A stretch of 5,640 nucleotides of DNA from Erysipelothrix sp. (lineage in GTDB: Bacteria; Bacillota_I; Bacilli_A; Erysipelotrichales; Erysipelotrichaceae). The notes under the pieces were generated by a model. That model was given only the letters and a program-made list of their open reading frames with translations, was not told the DNA's origin and made no database searches. How positions within the stretch are numbered: position 1 is the stretch's first letter; each line of letters begins with the position of its first letter. Positions 1-5,261 of this stretch are shown here, piece by piece. Location: contig JAAYNU010000086.1 in NCBI GenBank assembly GCA_012520695.1, positions 1-5,640 of the forward strand. Reading direction: 5' to 3'. A program made the position numbers and the translations under genes.

Positions 1-1
1 A

Positions 2-460
2 AAGAATACTGAAATGGATGATAAGACAGAAGCGCTTCTTTATGCAGCGAGTCGTCGTCAACACTTAGTAGAGAAAATTTTACCCGCACTCTCTCAGGGG
101 AGTCTTGTTTTGTGTGACCGTTTTATTGATTCTTCGCTTGCATATCAAGGATATGCCCGTGGATTAGGAATTGATGAAGTGTATGAAATCAATAAATTTG
201 CGATTGAATCACATTTACCTGATTTAACAGTATTCTTAGATCTTGATCCTGAGATCGGGATGGAACGTATTGGTGTTCGTGGTTTTAAGGACCGTCTTGA
301 ACTTGCAGGTGAAGCATTTCATGAGAAGGTTTATGAAGGGTATAAGCTTGTGTGTGCTCGCTATCCAGAGCGCATTAAAACTGTGGATGCCAGTCAATCG
401 ATAGAAGCTGTTGTATGTGATGTGATCGTCTTAATTGAAGAAGCTATGAGTCATGTTTAA
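2..460 (+). CDS. tmk: Thymidylate kinase, 3' part (5' end outside window)
   Basis: This is dTMP kinase, which makes dTDP from dTMP with ATP in the cytosol, on the route to dTTP. The frame is open from base 2, so the first ATG seen (14) is internal. About 152 codons are present of a family length near 205-215, so roughly the first 55-60 residues, including the P-loop, lie upstream. Visible family blocks are [19 protein letters not shown] near the edge, then the LCDRF motif followed by [15 protein letters not shown], which forms the substrate site. After these come FLDLDPEIG and the LID-side stretch [19 protein letters not shown], with the family's DR...FH..V..GY pattern. The gene overlaps holB by 8 bases, a junction between replication genes often seen in Firmicutes, though B. 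subtilis has small genes (yaaQ, yaaR) between them. The identification is secure; only the 5' end is unknown. Confidence 0.96.
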   Translation, partial: KNTEMDDKTEALLYAASRRQHLVEKILPALSQGSLVLCDRFIDSSLAYQGYARGLGIDEVYEINKFAIESHLPDLTVFLDLDPEIGMERIGVRGFKDRLELAGEAFHEKVYEGYKLVCARYPERIKTVDASQSIEAVVCDVIVLIEEAMSHV

Positions 461-1364
461 GAATCAAGCTGCTATAAAAAGAATTTTAGAGCGTCAGATT
501 GATCAGGATAAAGTATCTCATGCGTATTTATTCGTTGGGAAAGATTCGGATGTCTTTGCGGCATTGTTTGCGAGAACACTTCTGTGTGATACAAAAACAA
601 TGGGTGGATGTGGAAACTGTGGTGCATGTTTGCGTTTTGATAATGATACCCATCCCGATGTTCAAAAATTAAGTGGTAAAGAGGCAAGTATTAAAAAAGA
701 AGATGTTATTAAGTTAAAACATAATTTTGTGCAATCAAGTGTTGAGGAATCAAATCGTCAGGTGTATTTACTGGATGTGGTTGATAATTCTACACCAGGA
801 GCGATGAACAGTCTTTTAAAGTATTTAGAGGAGCCTGAAGGTCAAACAACGGCTATCTTAAGTACTGATAGTGAGAATAGGGTATTAGAAACGATTAAGT
901 CTCGTTGTTTAATACTGCAACTTGCGCCTCCAACTCGAAGTGATCGGTTTAATGAACTGAGTGACTTGGGTTATGATGCGGTGGATGCCTTCTATTTATC
1001 GTACCTTGATGAATCGGATGATTTTAATGAAGTGAAGGATATGGTCCACGAGTTCATGTCCCATTTAAGAAATCATCGTGTGAATGATGCGGTTTTATAT
1101 CTTCAAATTGAGGGTATTAAGAATAAGAAGTTGGATCGTGAGAAGTTTGAACTTCTCTGTGATATTTTAGAACTCTTACTTTCTTCGCAAAGCAAGAAGT
1201 CAGAGGAATTGAGTGCTTCTTTATTGGACTTTAATAATCGTAATGAGTTATTGGAAAGTGTATTGAGTGTTCATGATCGTGTGAGGCCGGGTGTTAATAT
1301 TGGACTTATCATTGATCAGTTAGTCTACGAGGTGATGAAAATTGATAAAGCAAGAAAGTTTTAA
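453..1364 (+). CDS. holB: DNA polymerase III subunit delta'
   Basis: This is the delta' subunit of the clamp-loader complex, a catalytically poor AAA+ protein that helps load the sliding clamp onto DNA. The 303 residues are close to the family length (about 310-335). Seen in order are SHAYLF with a degenerate P-loop (residues 22-40), a four-cysteine zinc module (C45, C53, C56, C59) followed by HPDV, a Walker-B-like YLLDVVD (105-111), the hallmark [10 protein letters not shown] (121-130), and the SRC arginine-finger motif (150-152). The C-terminal part is the poorly conserved helical collar. The start is ATG 453, overlapping the end of tmk by 8 bases. Only a weak GAAGAAG lies upstream, so translation probably depends on coupling to tmk. 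The 3' end overlaps rsmI by 23 bases. B. subtilis has yaaT and yabA between holB and rsmI; they are absent here. Confidence is high. Confidence 0.95.
   Translation: MFKNQAAIKRILERQIDQDKVSHAYLFVGKDSDVFAALFARTLLCDTKTMGGCGNCGACLRFDNDTHPDVQKLSGKEASIKKEDVIKLKHNFVQSSVEESNRQVYLLDVVDNSTPGAMNSLLKYLEEPEGQTTAILSTDSENRVLETIKSRCLILQLAPPTRSDRFNELSDLGYDAVDAFYLSYLDESDDFNEVKDMVHEFMSHLRNHRVNDAVLYLQIEGIKNKKLDREKFELLCDILELLLSSQSKKSEELSASLLDFNNRNELLESVLSVHDRVRPGVNIGLIIDQLVYEVMKIDKARKF
1329..1335 (+). promoter_or_regulatory. Ribosome binding site supporting the TTG start of rsmI
   Basis: GAGGTGA sits 6 bases before TTG 1342, inside the last codons of holB. It decides the start: the protein begins with a short lead, then the conserved [11 protein letters not shown] block. 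No ATG or GTG codon lies between 1342 and that block in this frame. Confidence 0.7.
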
Positions 1365-2190
1365 GAATGAGTTGCCGACGCTGTATCTCGTTGCTACGCC
1401 AATTGGTAATCTTGAAGAAATGACGCCCAGGGCAATTAGTGTTTTAAGGGAAGTCGATATTGTGGCAGCGGAAGATACGCGTCATGCGGGTATCTTGATG
1501 AGTCACTTTGGAATTAAGACAAAGATGATTTCTCATCATGCTCATAATGAAAAAGAGAGTGCTAAGGGTATTCTTGAATTGTTTAAGTCTCATAATAAAA
1601 TTGCCTTAATCAGTGATGCGGGTTATCCACTCATATCGGATCCTGGACAAACCTTGGTTAAGGATGTAATCGCAGAAGGATATAATGTGGTGCCTATTTC
1701 GGGGAGTTCAGCATTCCTGAATGCTTTAGTTGCATCGGGTCTTGTGACTCAGAAATTCGCGTTCATGGGATTTCTTGAAGCAAAGGAAACTGCGCTGAGG
1801 AAGCAATTGGAACAGGATAAAGCGATTCCGCTTACACTCGTTTATTATCTCTCGGTGCATAAGTTGGAGAAATCATTGGAAATCATGTACAATGTACTAG
1901 GAAATCGCCAGATTGTTCTTGCTCGTGAGCTTACAAAGCTTCATGAAGAGTTCATTCGTGGGAGTGTTTCCGAGGTCATTGAGAACTTAGGAACTTTAAA
2001 AGGTGAGTTCGTTCTAGTGGTTGATCAGGACAGAGAAGAAAAAGAAGTCAATTTCTCTGATTTGGTTGAAGAGGTTCGTAAGGAATGCGATGCAGGGGTT
2101 TCAGTATCTCGGGCTATCTCAGTTGTTGCGAAGCGTCACAATGTGCCAAAAAATGCGCTGTATGCGTTTTATCATGAGGAGGCTATATGA
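1342..2190 (+). CDS. rsmI: 16S rRNA (cytidine(1402)-2'-O)-methyltransferase
   Basis: RsmI uses S-adenosylmethionine to methylate the ribose of C1402 in the decoding centre of 16S rRNA; RsmH modifies the base of the same nucleotide. The 282 residues match the family length. Motifs seen are [18 protein letters not shown] near the N-terminus, [23 protein letters not shown], the SAM-site loop [29 protein letters not shown], and [14 protein letters not shown]. The C-terminal helix-turn-helix-like tail contains [19 protein letters not shown]. The SAM loop has Tyr where many homologues have Thr (SDAGTPLISDPG), a small variation. Translation starts at TTG 1342, overlapping holB by 23 bases, and the TGA stop overlaps the guaC ATG. 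That TGA also shows this genome does not read TGA as tryptophan here. The family assignment is very secure. Confidence 0.95.
   Translation: MIKQESFKNELPTLYLVATPIGNLEEMTPRAISVLREVDIVAAEDTRHAGILMSHFGIKTKMISHHAHNEKESAKGILELFKSHNKIALISDAGYPLISDPGQTLVKDVIAEGYNVVPISGSSAFLNALVASGLVTQKFAFMGFLEAKETALRKQLEQDKAIPLTLVYYLSVHKLEKSLEIMYNVLGNRQIVLARELTKLHEEFIRGSVSEVIENLGTLKGEFVLVVDQDREEKEVNFSDLVEEVRKECDAGVSVSRAISVVAKRHNVPKNALYAFYHEEAI
2177..2182 (+). promoter_or_regulatory. Strong ribosome binding site of guaC
   Basis: AGGAGG lies 4 bases before ATG 2187, inside the last codons of rsmI. With the ATGA stop/start overlap it fixes the guaC start and suggests that guaC can be translated strongly on its own as well as by coupling. 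Confidence 0.8.
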
Positions 2191-3161
2191 AGATATTTGA
2201 TTATGAAGATATTCAGTTAATACCGAATAAATGTATCGTGAAAAGTCGTTCAGAATGTGACACAAGTGTGACATTTGGTAATCGCACCTTTGACATGCCT
2301 GTTGTACCAGCAAACATGCAAACAGTTTTGGATGAGGAATTATCCATTTGGCTTGCGGAGCATAATTACTTTTATGTTATGCATCGATTTGAAGAAGAGC
2401 GTCGTGTTGGCTTTATTAAAGACATGAACGCAAGAGGGTTATTTGCTTCAATCTCAGTTGGGATTAAGGAAAGTGAATATGACTTCATTGAACAATTAAA
2501 AAAAGATAATCTTGTTCCTGAATACATTACCATTGATATTGCTCATGGGCATTCAGATCAAGTCATTAGAATGATTAAACACATTAAAGAACACTTACCA
2601 GAATCTTTTGTGATTGCGGGAAATGTCGCAACTCCTGAAGCGGTTCGTGAACTTGAAAATGCGGGTGCTGATGCAACTAAAGTTGGCGTTGGTCCTGGTA
2701 AAGTATGTACTACAAAACTTAAAACTGGTTTTGGTACAGGTGGATGGCAGTTAGCTGCACTTCACTGGTGTGCTAAAGCTGCTCGTAAACCATTAATTGC
2801 TGATGGTGGAATTCGTCATAATGGTGACATCGCGAAATCAATTCGCTTTGGTGCTTCAATGGTTATGATTGGATCTCTATTTGCGGGTCATGATGAATCT
2901 CCAGGTGAGTTGATTGAAGAAGATGGTGTTCTTTATAAAGAATACTTCGGTTCTGCTTCTGCTTACCAAAAGGGTGAACATCGAAATGTTGAAGGTAAGC
3001 GTATCGTTGTACCTCATAAGGGTCCAATCGAAAATACACTTATTGAAATGAAACAAGATCTACAGTCTTCAATTTCTTATTCCGGTGGAAAAGATCTTGA
3101 AGCGATTAGAAAAGTTGATTATGTTGTAGTGAAGAATTCAATCTTCAACGGCGACAGATAA
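2187..3161 (+). CDS. guaC: GMP reductase
   Basis: This cytosolic enzyme reductively deaminates GMP to IMP with NADPH, returning guanine nucleotides to the IMP branch point. The 324 residues form a single TIM barrel with no CBS pair, which separates it from IMP dehydrogenase (about 490 residues). The N-terminal [12 protein letters not shown], the barrel strand [11 protein letters not shown] (116-126), AGNVATPEA (144-152) and the catalytic loop [11 protein letters not shown] with Cys174 are all visible. [31 protein letters not shown] (phosphate site) and the C-terminal flap [18 protein letters not shown] follow. This is the GuaC type common in Firmicutes. The gene is last in the tmk-holB-rsmI operon, overlapping rsmI by 4 bases, and is followed directly by a terminator. 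Codons look somewhat richer in GGT/GCT/GAA types than its neighbours, which may mean higher expression. No purine riboswitch or promoter was seen at its 5' end. Confidence is high. Confidence 0.95.
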   Translation: MKIFDYEDIQLIPNKCIVKSRSECDTSVTFGNRTFDMPVVPANMQTVLDEELSIWLAEHNYFYVMHRFEEERRVGFIKDMNARGLFASISVGIKESEYDFIEQLKKDNLVPEYITIDIAHGHSDQVIRMIKHIKEHLPESFVIAGNVATPEAVRELENAGADATKVGVGPGKVCTTKLKTGFGTGGWQLAALHWCAKAARKPLIADGGIRHNGDIAKSIRFGASMVMIGSLFAGHDESPGELIEEDGVLYKEYFGSASAYQKGEHRNVEGKRIVVPHKGPIENTLIEMKQDLQSSISYSGGKDLEAIRKVDYVVVKNSIFNGDR

Positions 3162-3165
3162 TATG

Positions 3166-3190
3166 TCCATCCTTCGGGATGGATTTTATT
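3166..3190 (+). terminator. Intrinsic terminator of the tmk-holB-rsmI-guaC operon
   Basis: A perfect 7-bp stem, TCCATCC / GGATGGA (3166-3172 with 3177-3183), is closed by a TTCG tetraloop on a C-G pair, a very stable loop. TTTTATTTTATT follows at once. It begins five bases after the guaC stop codon. Confidence 0.88.
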
Positions 3191-3207
3191 TTATTATAAT
3201 AATGGTG

Positions 3208-3224
3208 CATAGATAGGGTCTATG
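3208..3224. promoter_or_regulatory. Palindrome in the promoter, possible operator
   Basis: CATAGA-TAGGG-TCTATG is a perfect 6-bp inverted repeat with a 5-base centre. It fills the spacer of the predicted promoter and covers its TG extension. A bound dimeric repressor would block RNA polymerase. No known operator consensus is recognised, and a chance origin is possible. Confidence 0.35.
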
Positions 3225-3231
3225 GTAAGAT
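3223..3231 (+). promoter_or_regulatory. Extended -10 promoter of the membrane protein gene
   Basis: TGG-TAAGAT has the form TGn plus a -10 hexamer matching TATAAT at 4 of 6 positions. The position 17 bases upstream (3203-3208, TGGTGC) is a poor -35, as expected when the TG extension replaces it. The predicted start is near 3238, just ahead of the ribosome binding site. A 17-base palindrome (3208-3224) overlaps it. Confidence 0.5.
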
Positions 3232-3241
3232 ATGGATAAAT

Positions 3242-3250
3242 AAGGAGGGG
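3242..3250 (+). promoter_or_regulatory. Ribosome binding site deciding the GTG start at 3255
   Basis: AAGGAGGGG lies 4 bases before GTG 3255. It is close to a full anti-16S match and settles the start as GTG. No competing start lies nearby, as the next in-frame ATG is well inside the protein. Confidence 0.8.
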
Positions 3251-3254
3251 TATC

Positions 3255-4004
3255 GTGACTAAGAAAAAAGTAACAAGAGTTGAATCATCTGAAACAGATG
3301 TGAAGAATGAAAAAGTGTTTGTTCCTACTGAGAAAAATAAGAAAAAAGCAACAACGAATCGAATTATTGCAGCGGTTCTTTGGGCAATAGCAATTGGAAT
3401 TGAAATATTCGCAATTCTTCAGTTGAAGAAAGTACCAATTAACTTAACACTGATCATTATTCTATTGGTAGTTGACGCATTGTTTGCGATTGGGGGAATC
3501 TTGTTATGGAAACAGTCAAACCGACTTGATCCAGCATCTGAAAAAGATAAAGTTCGATTCTTTGTTCAAAATCAATTGGGTGTAATCATTGCAATGATCG
3601 CATTCTTACCAATTATTGTATTATTGCTCAGCAATAAAGACTTAGATAAGAAACAAAAGGGAATCGCTTCGGGTGTTGCGATTGTCGCACTTGCGTTCGT
3701 AGCTGCATTTGGAATCGACTTAAATCCTGCTTCAATTGAGAAGTATACACAGGAAACAAGTCTTGTGGAATCATTAATGGGAGAGAACCAAGTTTACTGG
3801 ACTAAGTTTGGTCGTGTTTATCACCTGTATGATGATTGTTATACAATCAATACGGATAAGACAACTGAAATCTTTGATGGTAAAGTTGAAACTGCGTATG
3901 CAGAAAAGAGTATTGAAGAAATCTGTAAGATTTGCTTGAAGAAAGCGCAGGCTGGTACTACAACAGCAAGCGTGGATTCAGGTCACGAAGGACATATTCA
4001 TTAA
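3255..4004 (+). CDS. Four-helix membrane protein with C-terminal Cys/His cluster, function unknown
   Basis: I do not recognise this 249-residue protein as a named family. The N-terminus (1-35) is hydrophilic and rich in Lys/Glu, with no signal peptide. Four hydrophobic segments follow at about 36-56, 62-85, 107-126 and 136-153, so both ends are predicted to be cytoplasmic. The soluble tail (about 154-249) carries VYWTKFGRVYHLYDDC and, further on, ICKIC. Together these give H190-x4-C195 and C224-x2-C227, likely metal ligands. The layout (W-T-K-x-G-x-x-YH...C, then a helix ending C-x2-C) resembles short zinc-binding tails related to the Ada metal-binding fold. That link is pattern recognition, not a search result. 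The extreme C-terminus, GHEGHIH, adds three histidines. The gene is a unit of its own: an extended -10 promoter, a strong ribosome binding site with GTG start, and a terminator 8 bases after the stop. The coding call is sure; the function is not. Confidence 0.85.
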   Translation: MTKKKVTRVESSETDVKNEKVFVPTEKNKKKATTNRIIAAVLWAIAIGIEIFAILQLKKVPINLTLIIILLVVDALFAIGGILLWKQSNRLDPASEKDKVRFFVQNQLGVIIAMIAFLPIIVLLLSNKDLDKKQKGIASGVAIVALAFVAAFGIDLNPASIEKYTQETSLVESLMGENQVYWTKFGRVYHLYDDCYTINTDKTTEIFDGKVETAYAEKSIEEICKICLKKAQAGTTTASVDSGHEGHIH

Positions 4005-4011
4005 GTTAAGG

Positions 4012-4037
4012 AAGACTCAGCGATGGGTCTTTTTTTT
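4012..4037 (+). terminator. Intrinsic terminator of the membrane protein gene
   Basis: AAGACTC (4012-4018) pairs with GGGTCTT (4025-4031), with one G-U pair and a six-base loop AGCGAT, and the T run extends to 4037. It starts 8 bases after the stop codon. Confidence 0.85.
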
Positions 4038-4063
4038 GACTACTGGATATCTAGAATTATAAA
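4036..4063 (+). promoter_or_regulatory. Candidate sigma-A promoter directly after the terminator
   Basis: TTGACT (4036-4041), a 16-base spacer and TATAAA (4058-4063) each match the consensus hexamers at 5 of 6 positions. The -35 box overlaps the T run of the preceding terminator. The predicted start is near 4070. No gene follows for over 300 bases, so it would drive a short RNA or the leader of the regulator at 4388. The region is AT-rich and chance matches occur. Confidence 0.4.
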
Positions 4064-4104
4064 GATTGTAAAAAAATGACGTTAAATCTGATGTCACAAA
4101 AGTA

Positions 4105-4121
4105 TTCATACATGTTATGAA
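4105..4121. promoter_or_regulatory. Perfect palindrome upstream of a -35 box
   Basis: TTCATA-CATGT-TATGAA is a perfect 6-bp inverted repeat with a 5-base centre, ending one base before the TTGATA of the next candidate promoter. This is a typical place for an activator site. No known regulator consensus is recognised. Confidence 0.35.
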
Positions 4122-4122
4122 A

Positions 4123-4152
4123 TTGATAATTGCTCTATAGAATAATTATAAT
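4123..4152 (+). promoter_or_regulatory. Second candidate sigma-A promoter
   Basis: TTGATA (4123-4128), an 18-base spacer and a perfect TATAAT (4147-4152). The predicted start, near 4159, falls inside the left arm of the hairpin at 4151-4190, so the RNA would begin with a shortened hairpin. Either the promoter or the hairpin may therefore be the real element here. Confidence 0.4.
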
Positions 4153-4190
4153 CATCAAAAAATCCTTTATCTAAAGGGTTTTTTGATGAT
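4151..4190. terminator. Long hairpin, probable bidirectional intrinsic terminator
   Basis: The 18-base arms 4151-4168 and 4173-4190 pair throughout, with one G-U pair, around the loop ATCT. The core is ATCCTTT / AAAGGGT. On the plus strand a run of six T follows the core (4179-4184), and on the minus strand the A run of the left arm gives the same. Terminators of this form work both ways. It ends no visible gene on the plus strand, since the membrane protein gene already has its own terminator at 4012-4037. It may end a short RNA starting near 4070, act as an attenuator ahead of the regulator, or insulate the two units. Confidence 0.65.
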
Positions 4191-4325
4191 TCACTTCTAA
4201 ACAATGATAGAATAAATTTATGTGGGGAGAAGTTGAGTAATACTAATTTCCACTTCAAACGGAGAATGTTTGACTGTTCTATCACACTGTATTCACATAT
4301 ACTTTAAGTGTAAGATTTGTCAGTT

Positions 4326-4383
4326 CTCGAGGCGATAAGTCGTACAGCTGTGGTTGAACATACGTTCTAACCATCGCGAGGTG
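4326..4383 (+). promoter_or_regulatory. Structured leader masking the ribosome binding site of the regulator
   Basis: An inner hairpin pairs TGGTT (4351-4355) plus GAAC (4356-4359) with GTTC (4364-4367) and AACCA (4369-4373), with the loop ATAC and one bulged T. An outer stem pairs CTCG (4326-4329) and CGAT (4333-4336) with ATCG and CGAG (4373-4380), leaving a three-base bulge; A4373 can join only one of the two stems. The right arm contains the GAG of the ribosome binding site GAGGTG (4378-4383), which sits 4 bases before ATG 4388. The fold would limit translation. No known riboswitch is recognised. Base pairing is seen directly, while regulation is inferred. Confidence 0.4.
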
Positions 4384-4387
4384 CAAA

Positions 4388-5257
4388 ATGCAAAGAAAAC
4401 TTTTGTTGGATCTGTTGAGTCTGGACCGCATCGTGCCAATGGCACGCTTGGAACAGGAACTGAATTTATCATCACGTTCGATTCGAACGGTTTTAACTGA
4501 ACTTAAAACAGATGGTAAACAACATGGTTTCGATGTTGATACATTAAGAAACCAAGGTTATTCATTGAGAATTCTCGACCAGGCTAAATATTATGCCTAT
4601 CGTGAAGAAGACGATGATTATGATTATATTGGAGGTGCACAAATGCGCATTCCTCGAATACTCTATTTCTTACTTCAACAAAATGATTACTTTACAGTAC
4701 AAAAGATTGCGGATCTTCTGGGTGTCAGTCGAAATACAGCATTAAATGACCTTGATGCCTTGAAGGATTATATCGTTGAACAAAATTTGGGTCTCACTTT
4801 GGAATCAAAATCACATTATGGTGTAAAGCGGAATGGGAATGAACACGCTTTGCGCAAAACAGTATCGCGTTATGTTGTGAACTCACAAGGTTATACATCG
4901 GTTACGAAGAATTATTTCAAGTTTACTCAAGAACTTGATGTCAGTGCATTGGAAGAATTTCTTAAAACTGAGTTTGATAAAGAACATCTCAACATCAGTC
5001 AAAAGTCCTTTGTTTCCATTGTGGATCATTTAAGGGTTCTCTTGTTTCGCTCGAAGCAAGGTAACTTCATTAATGAGATGACTCAAGGCCAACAAGAAAT
5101 CAGTGATGTCTTTCTTAGAGTTGCGAGTGAGATTGTTCAGTGGATGGAAAAGCACTTTAATCTAGAGCTTCCAAATATTGAGACGATTTATCTTGCGTCA
5201 CAACTTGCAGGTAAGTCATCGGCTGAAACAGCAATGTCCTTCATTGGAACTCGTTGA
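4388..5257 (+). CDS. PRD-containing (MtlR/LicR-type) transcriptional regulator, C-terminally truncated
   Basis: Full-length members of this family are about 640-700 residues: two N-terminal helix-turn-helix domains, two PTS regulation domains (PRD), then EIIB-like and EIIA-like domains. They sense sugar uptake through phosphorylation by PTS proteins. Here 289 residues remain. HTH 1 spans about 3-60 (LEQELNLSSRSIRTVLTELK) and a Mga/HTH_11-like HTH 2 about 88-147 (VQKIADLLGVSRNTALNDL). PRD1 spans about 183-276 with its conserved His at 214 (VDHLRVLLFR). The end of the PRD, ETIYLASQLAG, has Gln272 where the second conserved His usually lies. Nothing remains of PRD2, EIIB or EIIA. The stop TGA 5255 falls just before an EIIC permease fragment, so the gene was probably cut by a deletion. 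The last codons (from about 5220) may already belong to the permease. The start has GAGGTG 4 bases upstream. The truncated protein might still bind DNA but would lack most of its phosphorylation control. Confidence 0.8.
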   Translation: MQRKLLLDLLSLDRIVPMARLEQELNLSSRSIRTVLTELKTDGKQHGFDVDTLRNQGYSLRILDQAKYYAYREEDDDYDYIGGAQMRIPRILYFLLQQNDYFTVQKIADLLGVSRNTALNDLDALKDYIVEQNLGLTLESKSHYGVKRNGNEHALRKTVSRYVVNSQGYTSVTKNYFKFTQELDVSALEEFLKTEFDKEHLNISQKSFVSIVDHLRVLLFRSKQGNFINEMTQGQQEISDVFLRVASEIVQWMEKHFNLELPNIETIYLASQLAGKSSAETAMSFIGTR

Positions 5258-5261
5258 TTAG

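Larger units (their letters stand above)
4038..4387. other. 350-base gene-free region holding regulatory signals
   Basis: No protein-coding frame of note was seen on either strand. The first half holds two candidate promoters, a palindrome and a bidirectional terminator. Between 4191 and 4320 I see only a weak extended -10 (TGA-TAGAAT, 4205-4213) that could start the regulator transcript. The last 60 bases can fold and form the leader of the regulator gene. Confidence 0.6.

Noticed and set aside
472..687. Minus-strand open frame of 71 codons inside holB
   Set aside because: It lies wholly within a well-recognised gene, has no plausible ribosome binding site and resembles no protein family.
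2119..2313. Minus-strand open frame of 64 codons across the rsmI/guaC joint
   Set aside because: It is antisense to two secure genes and has no family resemblance; it is a shadow of their codon use.
4078..4097. TGACGT ... ATGTCA inverted repeat
   Set aside because: The arms mismatch at one of six positions and the centre is eight bases long; weak beside the perfect palindrome at 4105-4121.
4220..4240. Six-codon leader peptide (MWGEVE) ahead of the regulator
   Set aside because: There is no ribosome binding site before its ATG and no run of regulatory codons; short frames like this arise by chance.
4270..4303. TTGACT and TATACT as a promoter for the regulator
   Set aside because: The spacer is 22 bases, well beyond the 15-20 that sigma-A promoters accept.
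4038..4387. CRISPR array, insertion sequence, tRNA or attachment site to explain the gene-free region or the truncated genes
   Set aside because: No repeated units, transposase frame, terminal inverted repeats with target duplication, or cloverleaf were seen here or at the 5205-5270 joint.
4191..4387. CcpA cre site or BglG-type antiterminator target in the regulator leader
   Set aside because: No stretch matches the cre consensus around a central CG, and no hairpin overlaps the 5' arm of a terminator as an antiterminator target would.
5255..5257. TGA read as tryptophan, making one regulator-permease fusion protein
   Set aside because: rsmI ends in TGA at a natural C-terminus overlapping guaC, so TGA is a stop here. 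The G-run frameshift would still break the fusion.
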